Source: Auxenochlorella pyrenoidosa (lineage: Eukaryota > Chlorophyta > Trebouxiophyceae > Chlorellales > Chlorellaceae). Taken from it: 15,580 nucleotides of DNA. The translations under genes were made by a program, and so were the position numbers. Below the pieces are notes generated by a model. The model was not told the DNA's origin. It searched no databases and was given only the letters and a program-made list of their open reading frames with translations. Positions 1 through 8,722 of the stretch are shown piece after piece. The stretch's first letter is position 1. Each line of letters opens with the position of its first letter. Location: contig KQ482003.1 in the NCBI GenBank assembly GCA_001430745.1, positions 1,867,018 through 1,882,597 of the forward strand, read 5' to 3'.

Positions 1-43
1 CGCCCCCGCCCCCCCCCCCCCCCCACCCCCCCACCACACACAC
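1..43 (-). other. Start of a transporter intron, G-rich on the transcript strand
   Basis: The donor AAGG|GTGTGT at 44/43 is followed on the minus strand by a GT run and long G runs reaching the window edge. The remaining transporter exons lie beyond. Confidence 0.75.
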
Positions 44-3000
44 CCTTGCCCAGGTCGTCCATAGTGGTCTGTATGGCCAGCGCCACGCCGCGCTGCTCCG
101 GCTCGTTCACATTCAGGATCATGGCCCTGAGTATCACGCGCATCCGAGGAAGAGGAGGAACAATGAAGGTCGGGCCAGCCAGGAGGGTAGGCACCCAGCG
201 GGCATGCCGGCGGGCAAGCGGGCTCTCCTGCGACGCTCAGGCTGCGCAGCCAACGGAGCAGAAAGCCGCTCGCAGCGGAATGCAGGCATGCAACTCAGCG
301 TGCAACCTCGATCCTGCCGACAGCAGGCCGATAGCAGGCGGCACCGCCGCCCCCCCTCACCGCATGTTTGGCCCAACCGTGCCGCTGAGCCCGCCGGCCA
401 GCAGGGCGCAGACGATGGTGAGCGGCACCATTGAGGCCACGTCGGCGTTGACCAGGAAGAACATGGGCAGGGTGCCCGCCACGGTGCAACCGCCTGCAGG
501 TGTGCCGAGCAGGGCCGTGCAGCCTAGGTGGCGCGGCGCATGGGAGAGAGGCAACGCGCTGGCGCTGCCGCACATGCGGCAGCGGCAAAGGAGCGGGGAA
601 GGCGGCCCTATAGGCAGGGCAGCGCGGTGCAACGCATGCGGGGAGCGCCGGCGGGCCAGGCGGCGGTCTTCATATGTGCAGGGCGCACCTATGAACACGC
701 TCATGGACCACTTGCGCCGGTTGTACAGCCACTGGCCCACGATGCCGCCGCCCACCACGCCCACCGCGCCGCCCACGCCCAGGAAGAGCAGCACCTGCCC
801 AGCAACGGGGCGGGGGGCAGGAAGGGTGGGTGCAGGATGTGGACGGCACTGCAAACCCCAACGTCAGCGCGATAATGGCTGGGCAGGGCGGGGCTGGACA
901 GGCATGGAAGGGAGGAGGGCTCGGCAGTCGGCAGGGCTGGACACGACGTTTCAAGACAGCTGGGTGTGGGGTGCACGGCCACTTAAGCTGCCAGCCTGAG
1001 CATGCACAGCCGATGCTGGCCTCAGTGCTGCCCCCGCTGCAGACGACCAGGCCCCCTACCCACCGCGGTGGCTCCCTGCACCGACAGCCCCTTGTTCTGG
1101 GAGAGGTAGTCGTTGAGGTAGGTGAGGATCATGCCCCAGGGGATGCACCCAAACAGGCCCTGCAGCGGGCATGGCAGGTGCGCATAGCAGGCGTGCTGAG
1201 CCGGGGGCCGAAGCCCGCGACGAGGAGACCTCAAAGTCGGTGGCGCCACAGGGCAGGTGCGCATGCAGCGTGACAGGCGACAGTAGGTCAGCACAGCGCA
1301 CGCGGCAGCAAGTGAATGGCTCACTGCCAGGCATCGCAGCTGGCAGCAGGGCCGGGCGGGGCCAGGCGCGACGGGCAGCGCAGCTTGCCTGCAAGATGGC
1401 CATCGCATTGGTGGGGATGAGCAGCAGGCGGCCCAGCTTGCGCCAGGTCATCTGCTCGCTGTACTCAAACAGCGAGTGCTCCTGCAAGGGGGGCGGAGGT
1501 GGGCCCAGTCCAGGGCAAGAGCACCGCCTTGGGACATGGAAGGAGCGGGGCTAGCAGCACGTGCTGGCTGCAACACATGCGCCGGACATGCGCCCAGGCC
1601 ACCAGAGTCACCCACGGCGGCCCCCCACCCACCTCAAACTGCTCTCGCAACGCCGCCTCGGTGCCGCCCCGGGCGGGCTCGCGGCACACCCACAGCATGA
1701 CGCCCGCCACCAGGCAGGATGGCACGGAGACGATGACAAAGGGCCAGCGCCAGCCCAGGGCGGGGCCTGCAACACGAAAAGCAGGCAGGGACCTCACTTG
1801 TATGGCTCCAATGCCTGCCCTGCACGCTGCCCCCGGGACCGTTGCGCACACAGCTGGCATGCCCCGCCATGGCGCTCACACCCGCCCTGCCCCAGATGCT
1901 GCGCTCCCTGCTGAGTCGCAGCCCCACCACCCCTCACCCACAAATCCGGCGATGCCCTGCCCCACCGCCAGGCCCAAGCCCGTGCTGAGCTGCACGATGC
2001 TGCTGACGCCGGCGCGGCTGGAGGGGTCGTACAGGTCGCCCAGCAGGCTGAACACGATGGGCAGCGCGCCTGCTGAGGAAAATCGGCAGCCAACGAGATC
2101 AGTGGCGGGCAGTACGACAGCGCAGGGGTGCTCGTGTGGGCTGGTGCACACAGCAGATGCTTGCAGGCAGGGCTCCTGCCCCCGCGGCGCCCTGCCTCGC
2201 GGCCTGGGCTGGTTGTGAATAAGTGGGAGGACAGCGGGCGCGGCCCCACCTCCCAGCGCGATGCCCGTCAGCAGGCGCAGCGTGAACAGCTGCCAGTAGT
2301 TGGTCACAAAGATGGTCAGCATGCAGGGGCCCTCGCCTGCAGGGGTTGGGAGGAGGGCTAGGGGCCAAACACTGGCTAGGCAGAAGCGTGTGGCTGGCTT
2401 TTGCCTGCCCTTACAACGACCCTAGATGCTGGAAGGGGCGGGGCTCCCCCGCCTCTGCGCCGGAGCCGGTGTCGCTGCCAGGCTGAGGCAGCTGGGCGTG
2501 GGGCCTACCCAGCAGCACCGCAGCAAAGAGCAGGCGCTTGCGGTTGACCCGGTCGCTCAGCCAGCCAAAGAGCAGCGCCGCTGGGGCTCCTGCAGAACAC
2601 GGGGCAGAGCGCAAGCGGCGGTGGAGGCTATGCAGCTGGCATGGAGATGGAGGCTGAAAGTGCTCGAGGCGTGAGCAGCCGGCACAGGCGCAGTTGTTGA
2701 TCACGGCACCGCCAGGAGTTGCTCTGCACTGCTGCTTGGCGGCTGGGCGTGATGGCGGCGGACGGGTAGGGCCAGCCAGACAGGTGGCTGCACCCACCAA
2801 CGATGTAGAAGGCAGCAGCAATGACTCCACCCAGCATGCGGTCCTTCTGCTCCTCATCAAAATTGAAGTCTGCAGCAGCCAGAGGACAAAGTGAAACAAA
2901 GTGAACCAGCGGTGCGAGCAGAAATGCCACGCCTGGGAGCCAGCTGCAACGGCTGCTTGCAGCGCAGCCCGCCCAAGCACCCAGCCTCGGTGCGCATTGA

Positions 3001-3627
3001 CAGCACGCGTCGCTCGTGATCCCACCTTCAGCAATTGCAGTGAGGTTTGGCGCCATCAGGTTCTGGTCTGCAGGTGTGAGGGAAAGCAGGGTGGGGCGAG
3101 ACACGAGCACAGTCAGGATCCCTGCTATCCAAGCTGATCTCCCCAAGAGAGAAACAAACTAGCGCGTGGTGGGCAGCATGAATTGTACAGCAAGCAACCC
3201 CAGGGCGTGAGCAGGGTCAGCGCGCTCTCAACACACCTGCATACAGCAGCGCCGCTGTGAGGCTGAACAGGGAGACCATGACAAGGCGCTGCCGCTTGCT
3301 GATGCCAGCGGGCAGCAACCCAGGTCCTGGAGCCGTGCCGGGCTGCCGCTGCCGACCACCATGAGCAGGCTCAGCCTGTGGCAGCAACCGCTCGGTGGGA
3401 TCGGTTGCATGCATTACTGCCGCCGCTGCTGCCAGCTTGGGCTCCACAGCGTGCCCGCTGCCGTCCTCGGAGCTCTGAATCTCCAGGGCATGCCACGCAG
3501 CGGTCTGCCTGCCATTTGCCGCACGCCCGCTGGCTGCGGCAGCTGCGGCAGTCGCAAGAGCGGCGGGCGGCAGAGGCGGCTGAGCTCCATCCCGCTCCAC
3601 TGCCTCCGGCTGTTCCTGATCCATCAT
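44..3627 (-). CDS. Spinster-like major facilitator superfamily transporter, 3' end cut by window
   Basis: This is a multi-pass membrane transporter; its substrate cannot be told from sequence. Minus-strand exons in transcript order: 3237-3627, 3026-3067, 2798-2869, 2509-2589, 2250-2336, 1938-2069, 1633-1766, 1389-1481, 1064-1159, 689-794, 361-493, 44-126. Phases agree at all junctions and give 483 codons; the last exons lie beyond the left edge. The ATG at 3627 is followed directly by a second ATG. A hydrophilic Ala-rich tail of about 110 residues precedes the first membrane segment. Membrane helix 1 leads into DQNLMAPNLTAIAE, and the loop 2-3 signature GWLSDRVNRKRLL is MFS motif A. Later hydrophobic blocks follow in normal MFS order, ending with the NVNEPEQRG...DDLGKG block typical of Spinster/MFS_1 proteins. 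About 11 of 12 membrane segments are visible. The intron at 1160-1388 has a GC donor (TTGCAG|GCAAGC). The family call is firm; the Spinster subgroup is likely. Confidence 0.88.
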
Positions 3628-4560
3628 TTACTGCTGTTTGAGATGGTAGCTGGGCCCTGCAAGCCCAGTTGGCTGCGAAAGGCTCAGCGGTCGCTCCGGC
3701 TTGCTTTTCTTGCCGATCTGGGGACGTATATGTTGCCGCGCAGGAGTGATCTGTTGAATGAAAGCCCAGAAAGCGCCAGCGCCAGCCTAGCAAATACGCC
3801 TTGGAACGGAACAAAGCAACAAGCAGGCCTTTGCTGCTCTAAGGCTTATAAAAGGCGAATATATGCACGGGTGTAGTGCTGGATCGCTCCGGGGGCTGGC
3901 CAGCCTCGGTTCCCTCTGCCGGCCGGCCCCTCTGCCGCTGCCGCTGCCGCCACGTGGCATAGCAAGCGAACCATCCCAAAAAGTTGGCCAGGTTGGTGAC
4001 CGAGTGAAAATCGTGCTTTCACTGGGAAGCTTGATACCTGGATACCTGATAAACGTACGGCACAATCAAGCAAGTGTGAAGAAGAGCCACCAGCCGGGAA
4101 AGAGGGGGCATTGGTGCCGCTCGGCGTGGATACCGCACCGGCGTCTCCAATCTTTGCCTGGGTGCTGCTATGCCCGCTTCCTGCTTGACTATCCCTCTGA
4201 CGTCTGGATGAATTCTTGACAAGGTTACCCAGCGAGAGCACCACGCAGCTGCGCAAGCAGCCTGTGGCTTACTTGAACGTCCCCCGGGCAGATCACGGGG
4301 CCACGACGAAGCAGAGGCGGCACGGTTGCTGCCTGCCTCCGTAGCAGCAGCACTGCCCGGTCTGCCGATCTGCAGCAGTCATTCAATATGTGTGGGCTGC
4401 TGACATTTGTTTCAAATCTTGTGGCTTTGCCGGGCTGCAACTTACGCCTTGGCCATGTGCCGCCGCCAGCTCGGCGCCGAGACAGCCATTCCGACCGGCA
4501 TCCCCTCGGCCTGCCTGCCTTGGACCGCTTCCCTCAGCTTATAAGCCTGAAAGGGCATCC
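3628..4560. promoter_or_regulatory. Divergent intergenic region between transporter and thiolase
   Basis: About 930 bases separate the ATGs of the minus-strand transporter and the plus-strand thiolase, so both promoters should lie here. No conserved coding exon is seen. A TATA-like core (CTTATAAAAG, 3845-3854) reads as TATAAAAG on the plus strand and CTTTTATAAG on the minus strand, so it could serve either side. It lies about 220 bases upstream of the transporter ATG. A second element, the perfect palindrome GCTTATAAGC at 4537-4546, is only 15 bases before the thiolase ATG. Transcription start sites are not known. Confidence 0.55.
3845..3854. promoter_or_regulatory. TATA-like element readable on both strands
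   Basis: CTTATAAAAG lies in an AT-richer patch (followed by atatat near 3860) inside otherwise GC-rich DNA. Its distance to the minus-strand ATG (about 220 bases) leaves room for a normal 5' untranslated region, so the transporter is the more likely user. For the thiolase, about 700 bases away, a long leader or 5' intron would be needed. Motif evidence only. Confidence 0.4.
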
Positions 4561-7500
4561 ATGGAGAGGTCACGGCGGCGGCAGGAGGTTCTGGCCGGCC
4601 ATTTCTGCACGCTAGGCTCGGCCCGAGTGAAGCTGGCTCGCCGCCTGCCAACTGCGGATCCCATCGGGCAGATTGAGCTTCTCGACATCCCCGCTGCAGG
4701 CTCCGACAGCCCAGCAGCTGCCAGCTGCCCGGCAGCGTTGGCCCACGTTCAGATGCTCCCGTGGATGAGGGGAGCCTGGTGCTGCTGCGGCCTGCAAACT
4801 CCTGTTGCATGCAGCAGCGGGCAGGCTGGCAAACAGCCCTGCAGGGTTGTGTCGCTTCGCAGCATGTCAGTGTGCAACCGCCAAGGCAGTGCACTCCCTG
4901 TTGCAAACGCTACTTCCTGGCCACCGCAGGCCGTGGGCGACGTGTGCATGGGCAGCGTGCTGGGCCTCTCCTCCCAGGCGGCCCTGGAGTGCCGCATGGG
5001 AGCCCTGCTGGGCGGCCTCCCGGTTGCAGTGCCGGTGCACGTGGTCAACCGACAGTGCGGCTCTGGTGAGGCGGGCAGGCCTGCGGGGGCACCCCTGCCT
5101 ACGCCAGGCAAAGGCAGGCAGGCTACGTGCTCCCTGGCCGCATGCTGCAGACACTGTTGCGGGCCGGGGCGCCTCTGTGGCTCGGGAACTTGGCTTCCCA
5201 CGGTCGCATGCGCGTGCTGCTCGCCCCTCCTCCGAGCAGGCCTGCAGGCCGTTGCTGAGGTGTCCTCTTCTATTCGGGCCGGCTACTACAGCATTGGAAT
5301 TGCAGGCGGTGAGGCCAGCCCGCACCCACATTGCACTTGACAGCACGCGACAACTTCCACTTCGGCTTTGTGTGTTGCCACCCTTCTCCCTCAAAAAGTC
5401 TCACGTGCTGTTTGACACAGAGCACCTGGAACAGCGCGCCGCAAAGCAGAGTGCACCTGGCAGCCTGCCCTCCTTGTCCCTCCTCTGAGCAGTTTGCCCC
5501 AGGCCAGGTGCAGGCGTGGAGTCAATGTCAGCGCACCCGCTGCCCAAGGCCATGCACGAGGGACCGCTGAGCAGGCAGGTCGCGTCCAACCAGGCCGCGC
5601 AGGACTGCTTGCTGACCATGGGTGAGGCAGGCAGCAGAGCATATTCTCGCATTCCCCCCAGAGCTGGGCAGGGTAGGGATGGGGCACTGTCAGCGGCTCG
5701 CTCTGCCGGCCAGGCCTGCCTCCCAGCTCTGCTCGTGACCAGTGGGTCTGTGTTTGGAAGCAGCCGCAGCAGGAGCAGCAGCAGCGCCGGCCATGACGAC
5801 ACAACTGAACCCCTTCAAACCGCACCTGCTTGCGTCTCTGACCCGCAGCCAGTCTCGCCCTGCCCCCGCGCTGCAGGTATGACGTCTGAGAATGTGGCAG
5901 AGGTCTATGGCGTTTCGCGCCAGGAGCAGGACGACTTTGCAGCGCGCAGCCACACGCTTGCGGCAGCTGCGCAGGTGAGCACCTGATGAGCAAGGGGATC
6001 TGGCTTTCAAGGGGGGCTAGTGCCCACCAATGCATGTGCAGCATCTTGGCACCTGTGCCCGGGCTGTTGCGGGCATGGACGGAAGCATCTGTGCATGGGT
6101 CGCGCAGCGTGGTGCGCCGCTGATATGGCCTAACCGCTCGCCTGGGGCGGACGGTCGCCTGCATGCTGGTGTGCGCTGTGTCTGGTGCTGTCACAACATG
6201 CTTGCTGCCTGACAGTAGCCTGCCTGGCCCTGGCTTGCTTGGTGCAGGCAGCCGGGAAGTTTGATGAAGAGATTGTGCCAGTCCACACCACTCTCCGGGA
6301 CCCGGCCACAGGCAAGTCGGCAGGGCATCAAAGAACCAAGAGCAAGCCGCCCCTCGCAGCAGCAACTGCGTGCAAGGCTGGCAAGGCTGGCCCAACCGCG
6401 ACTCTGCCCGGACCTCTGCACCAGGGGAGGCCCACTCGGTGCTGGTTGGGCAGGACGACGGCATCAGGGCCGGCACTACGCCCGCCACCCTTGCGCGGCT
6501 CCGACCAGTGTTCAAGGAGGGCGGGTCCACCACCGCCGGCAACAGCAGCCAGGTGGGCAGAGCGCCTGCATGCACTGCTCCAATTGTAGCGAGCATTATG
6601 ACAGTGGATTCTCTGCGAAACGCCTGCGGCAGCCCTTGACATTTGCAGTGCGCCCTTCCGGCGTGCCCGCTGCGATGCGATGTATGAGCTGCTCAGCGGC
6701 GGGCCCCACGCTTGCTGGCCCGCAGGTGACCGACGGCGCGGCGGCGCTGATGCTCATGACGCAGGGGGAGGCGGCCAGGCGGGGCCTGCCCATCCTGGGC
6801 ACCTTTCGCAGGTGTGTGCCTGCTCCCAAACCCAGCTGCTGCCAGCCCTGCTGGCACGCGAATGGCAGGCGTCTGCACCGTCGCATTCTGCAGCGCCAGC
6901 TCCGCGTTGGCGCTCCACTCCATTCTTGCAACAGCACACTGGGGCGTTGCATTCCCGCTCACTCGAGGCTGCGAACCTATGCTGCCTCTCCCAGCTGCAC
7001 GTTAAGTCTGCACCCCTCTTGCGTCGCAGCTTTGCGGCAGTGGGGGTGCCGCCCGCAGTGCTGGGCATCGGCCCTGCGGTGGCCATCCCTCGGGCGCTGC
7101 AGGCGGCAGGCCTGCGGCTGGAGGATATTGATGTGTACGAGATCAACGAGGCCTTTGCCTCGCAGGCAGGCCGTTGCCGCTTTTCCTCCTGCACCAGCTG
7201 GCATGCTGGGCGTCTGTGGCATGCGCAGGTTTCTGCCTGCTGCGGGGCTAGGCCAGGTGCCTGGGTTACAAGGCATTGGAAGCGGTGCAGCGCCCAGGCG
7301 TGCCGGCTTGGAGCCTGCAGCTGTCCGGCAAACTCCTGACTGCGGTGCGCTTCCCTGAGTGTACAGGCCGTGTACTGCGTGCGCGCCCTGGGCGTGCCGC
7401 TGCGCAAGGTCAACCCCAATGGAGGCGCCATCGCCCTGGGGCACCCCCTGGGCTGCACCGGGGCCCGCCAGGCAAGCGGTGGGCAGGGAAAAGGAACAGG

Positions 7501-7975
7501 CAAGGTCAAGCGGGCAGCGCCGGGTCGCTGTCTGGGTCCTCGACTGGTGCTCTTTGGCCAGCCATGGCCGCTCAACAGACTCTGTAATTACAGACTCAGC
7601 CCTTAGAAGGGCTGCTGAAAGCCAGTGCGCTGCCCGCAAACCTGCAGGCCGGGACGCTGCTGTATGAGCTGAAGAGGTGCGGCCCCTGCGCTCGCTACGG
7701 GGTGGTGTCCATGTGCATCCGCTCGGGTGAGCACCCCCTTGTCAGCCCAACATGTTGGCTGACAAGGCCAGGCAGACAAGTCCAGGTGCTGTTCAGCGTC
7801 TGGGGTGCAAGGCAGGGCCGGCAGTGCAGGCCAGGCGGCCCCCTGAGTACCCCATGTGCGTGCCCCTTGGTGTTGTTGTCAATGTTTCGGCCGGACATGA
7901 TGCATTCAACTGCTGTTCTATGACCGGCCCTCAGGCATGGGAGCTGCGGCAGTGTTGGAGCGCGGCAGCGACTGA
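4561..7975 (+). CDS. KAT: Peroxisomal 3-ketoacyl-CoA thiolase (KAT/PED1 type), with part of the N-terminal domain not found
   Basis: This enzyme would cleave 3-ketoacyl-CoA to acetyl-CoA plus a shortened acyl-CoA, the last step of peroxisomal beta-oxidation. Exons: 4561-4626 (tentative end), 4930-5065, 5240-5308, 5514-5621, 5877-5974, 6248-6311, 6425-6552, 6726-6811, 7030-7165, 7367-7471, 7648-7726, 7935-7975 (TGA). Exons 2-12 total 1050 nt with matching phases. The ATG was chosen because residues 7-15 are a PTS2 signal. Visible motifs: VNRQCGSG with nucleophile Cys (5056-5058), [45 protein letters not shown] with the catalytic His (7442-7444), and SMCIRSGMGAA with the second catalytic Cys (7714-7716). 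From AVGDV to the end the alignment to plant KAT is nearly gap-free. Two oddities: the block normally holding the VIVAA.RTP segment is absent between 4627 and 4929, and CxGxG reads CIRSG. Introns at 6312, 7166 and 7472 have GC donors. It could be a functional gene with an assembly gap, or a decaying copy. Confidence 0.9.
4579..4605 (+). other. PTS2 peroxisomal targeting signal of the thiolase
   Basis: Residues 7-15 read RQEVLAGHF, which fits the broad PTS2 pattern R-[LVIQ]-x2-[LVIHQ]-[LSGAK]-x-[HQ]-[LAF]. Plant thiolases carry an RQ-x5-HL signal in the same place, and PEX7 is the expected receptor. The final Phe instead of Leu is a permitted variant. This signal also fixes the start codon at 4561. 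Confidence 0.8.
4627..4929 (+). other. Presumed first thiolase intron lacking the expected N-domain exon
   Basis: Plant KAT proteins have about 45-50 residues here, including the first core strand and the RTP motif. I read all three plus frames of these 303 bases and none resembles that block. Frame 1 happens to stay open from 4390 to 5340, so an unspliced reading would insert an unrelated Cys/Ala-rich stretch. CGA|GTGAAG at 4626/4627 is a weak phase-0 donor that would join in frame to the acceptor at 4928-4929. Confidence 0.5.
7742..7764. repeat. Near-perfect palindrome in the last thiolase intron
   Basis: The arms GTCAGCC-AACA and TGTTGGCTGAC pair completely apart from one extra C in the left arm. 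It lies 15 bases after the donor of the intron 7727-7934. No gene function is assigned. Confidence 0.75.
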
Positions 7976-8722
7976 GGCGCTCCATGTGGGTGCCCCTGGC
8001 CCCAGCCCACGCCGACGTGCGGTTGAAGCTCTGCAGCCGCCAAGTACATGGTCATTTGATGCGTGGAGGCAGCCTTATTGCAGCACCTCTATTGCAGCTG
8101 CACCTGGGATGGCTATCGCCCAGCCCTGTCAGCAGTCAAGCCTGGCGGCACGAGGAAGGCGGGTCTTGCGCTTGCCTGCTGCCGGTGCTTCCATGCTTCC
8201 ATGCTCATCCTCGCTGGTGCGCCTGTCCGCTGGATGTCGATTTCCCCTGACCCCTGCAGCTTGGGGATCATCACCCCCAGGCATGCACCCGCCTTAGCAA
8301 CGCAACTTGTCTATCACCCTGCCGGGCTGGGCACGGCCAGCTGGTACGGCGGCGGCTTACAACAGATGGCAAGGATGGTAGAAAATGTGTATGGTAATGA
8401 CACAAGGTGCATGGCATTATCATGGCTCGTGTCCTACAGTATCTGTGCAAGTTTCTCGCGTGCGGTTGTGAATTCAGGTGTCGGATGGGTGCAAGCGCAG
8501 CTAGCTGGAGCCATGCAGCGCTGCAGGGGTGCAGCAGCAGAGACGTCGCTCCGTCCACCACAAACATGATGTGGAGGGCAAGTAGACACAATCCTCATCA
8601 TCACTCAGTCATCTCGCATTGCAGCACAGCCTGCGCTCTTGCGTGTCCCAGCGGCAGTGGATGGGCGGCAGGGGCTGCTAGCGCTGGCGACATCCAAGGG
8701 CCCGAAGGATCCGCGGCAGGCC
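7976..8722. other. Convergent 3' region between thiolase and metacaspase genes
   Basis: Both genes end here from opposite sides, so these 747 bases should hold two 3' untranslated regions. No conserved coding segment is seen on either strand. On the minus strand TGTAA (8361-8357), the usual green-algal poly(A) signal, lies about 360 bases after the metacaspase stop. I found no TGTAA on the plus strand for the thiolase. Confidence 0.6.
8357..8361 (-). terminator. Candidate green-algal poly(A) signal TGTAA for the metacaspase gene
   Basis: TGTAA is the predominant polyadenylation signal in chlorophyte nuclear genes. This copy is on the correct strand, about 360 bases beyond the TGA at 8723-8725. 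It is a five-base motif, so the support is modest. Confidence 0.4.

Noticed and set aside
46..999. Plus-strand open frame of 317 codons
   Set aside because: It is antisense to transporter exons on the minus strand. The protein has no membrane pattern or family motif; long open frames in wrong frames are common in GC-rich DNA.
1058..1063. Donor GG|GTAGGG for the transporter exon 1064-1159
   Set aside because: It leaves phase 1, which breaks the frame of the next exon. GCG|GTGGGT four bases earlier keeps phase 0.
4537..4546. GCTTATAAGC as the TATA box of the thiolase
   Set aside because: It is 15 bases before the ATG, so transcription would start after the ATG; kept only as a palindrome.
4390..4560. 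In-frame upstream ATG at 4390 as thiolase start
   Set aside because: It would put 57 residues before the PTS2 signal, which in this family sits near the N-terminus.
5391..6596. Minus-strand open frame of 401 codons
   Set aside because: It is antisense to several thiolase exons and introns; no domain is recognised.
8063..8569. Plus-strand open frame after the thiolase
   Set aside because: Cys/Ala-rich without motif; it lies in the convergent 3' region and shows no splice-linked family match.
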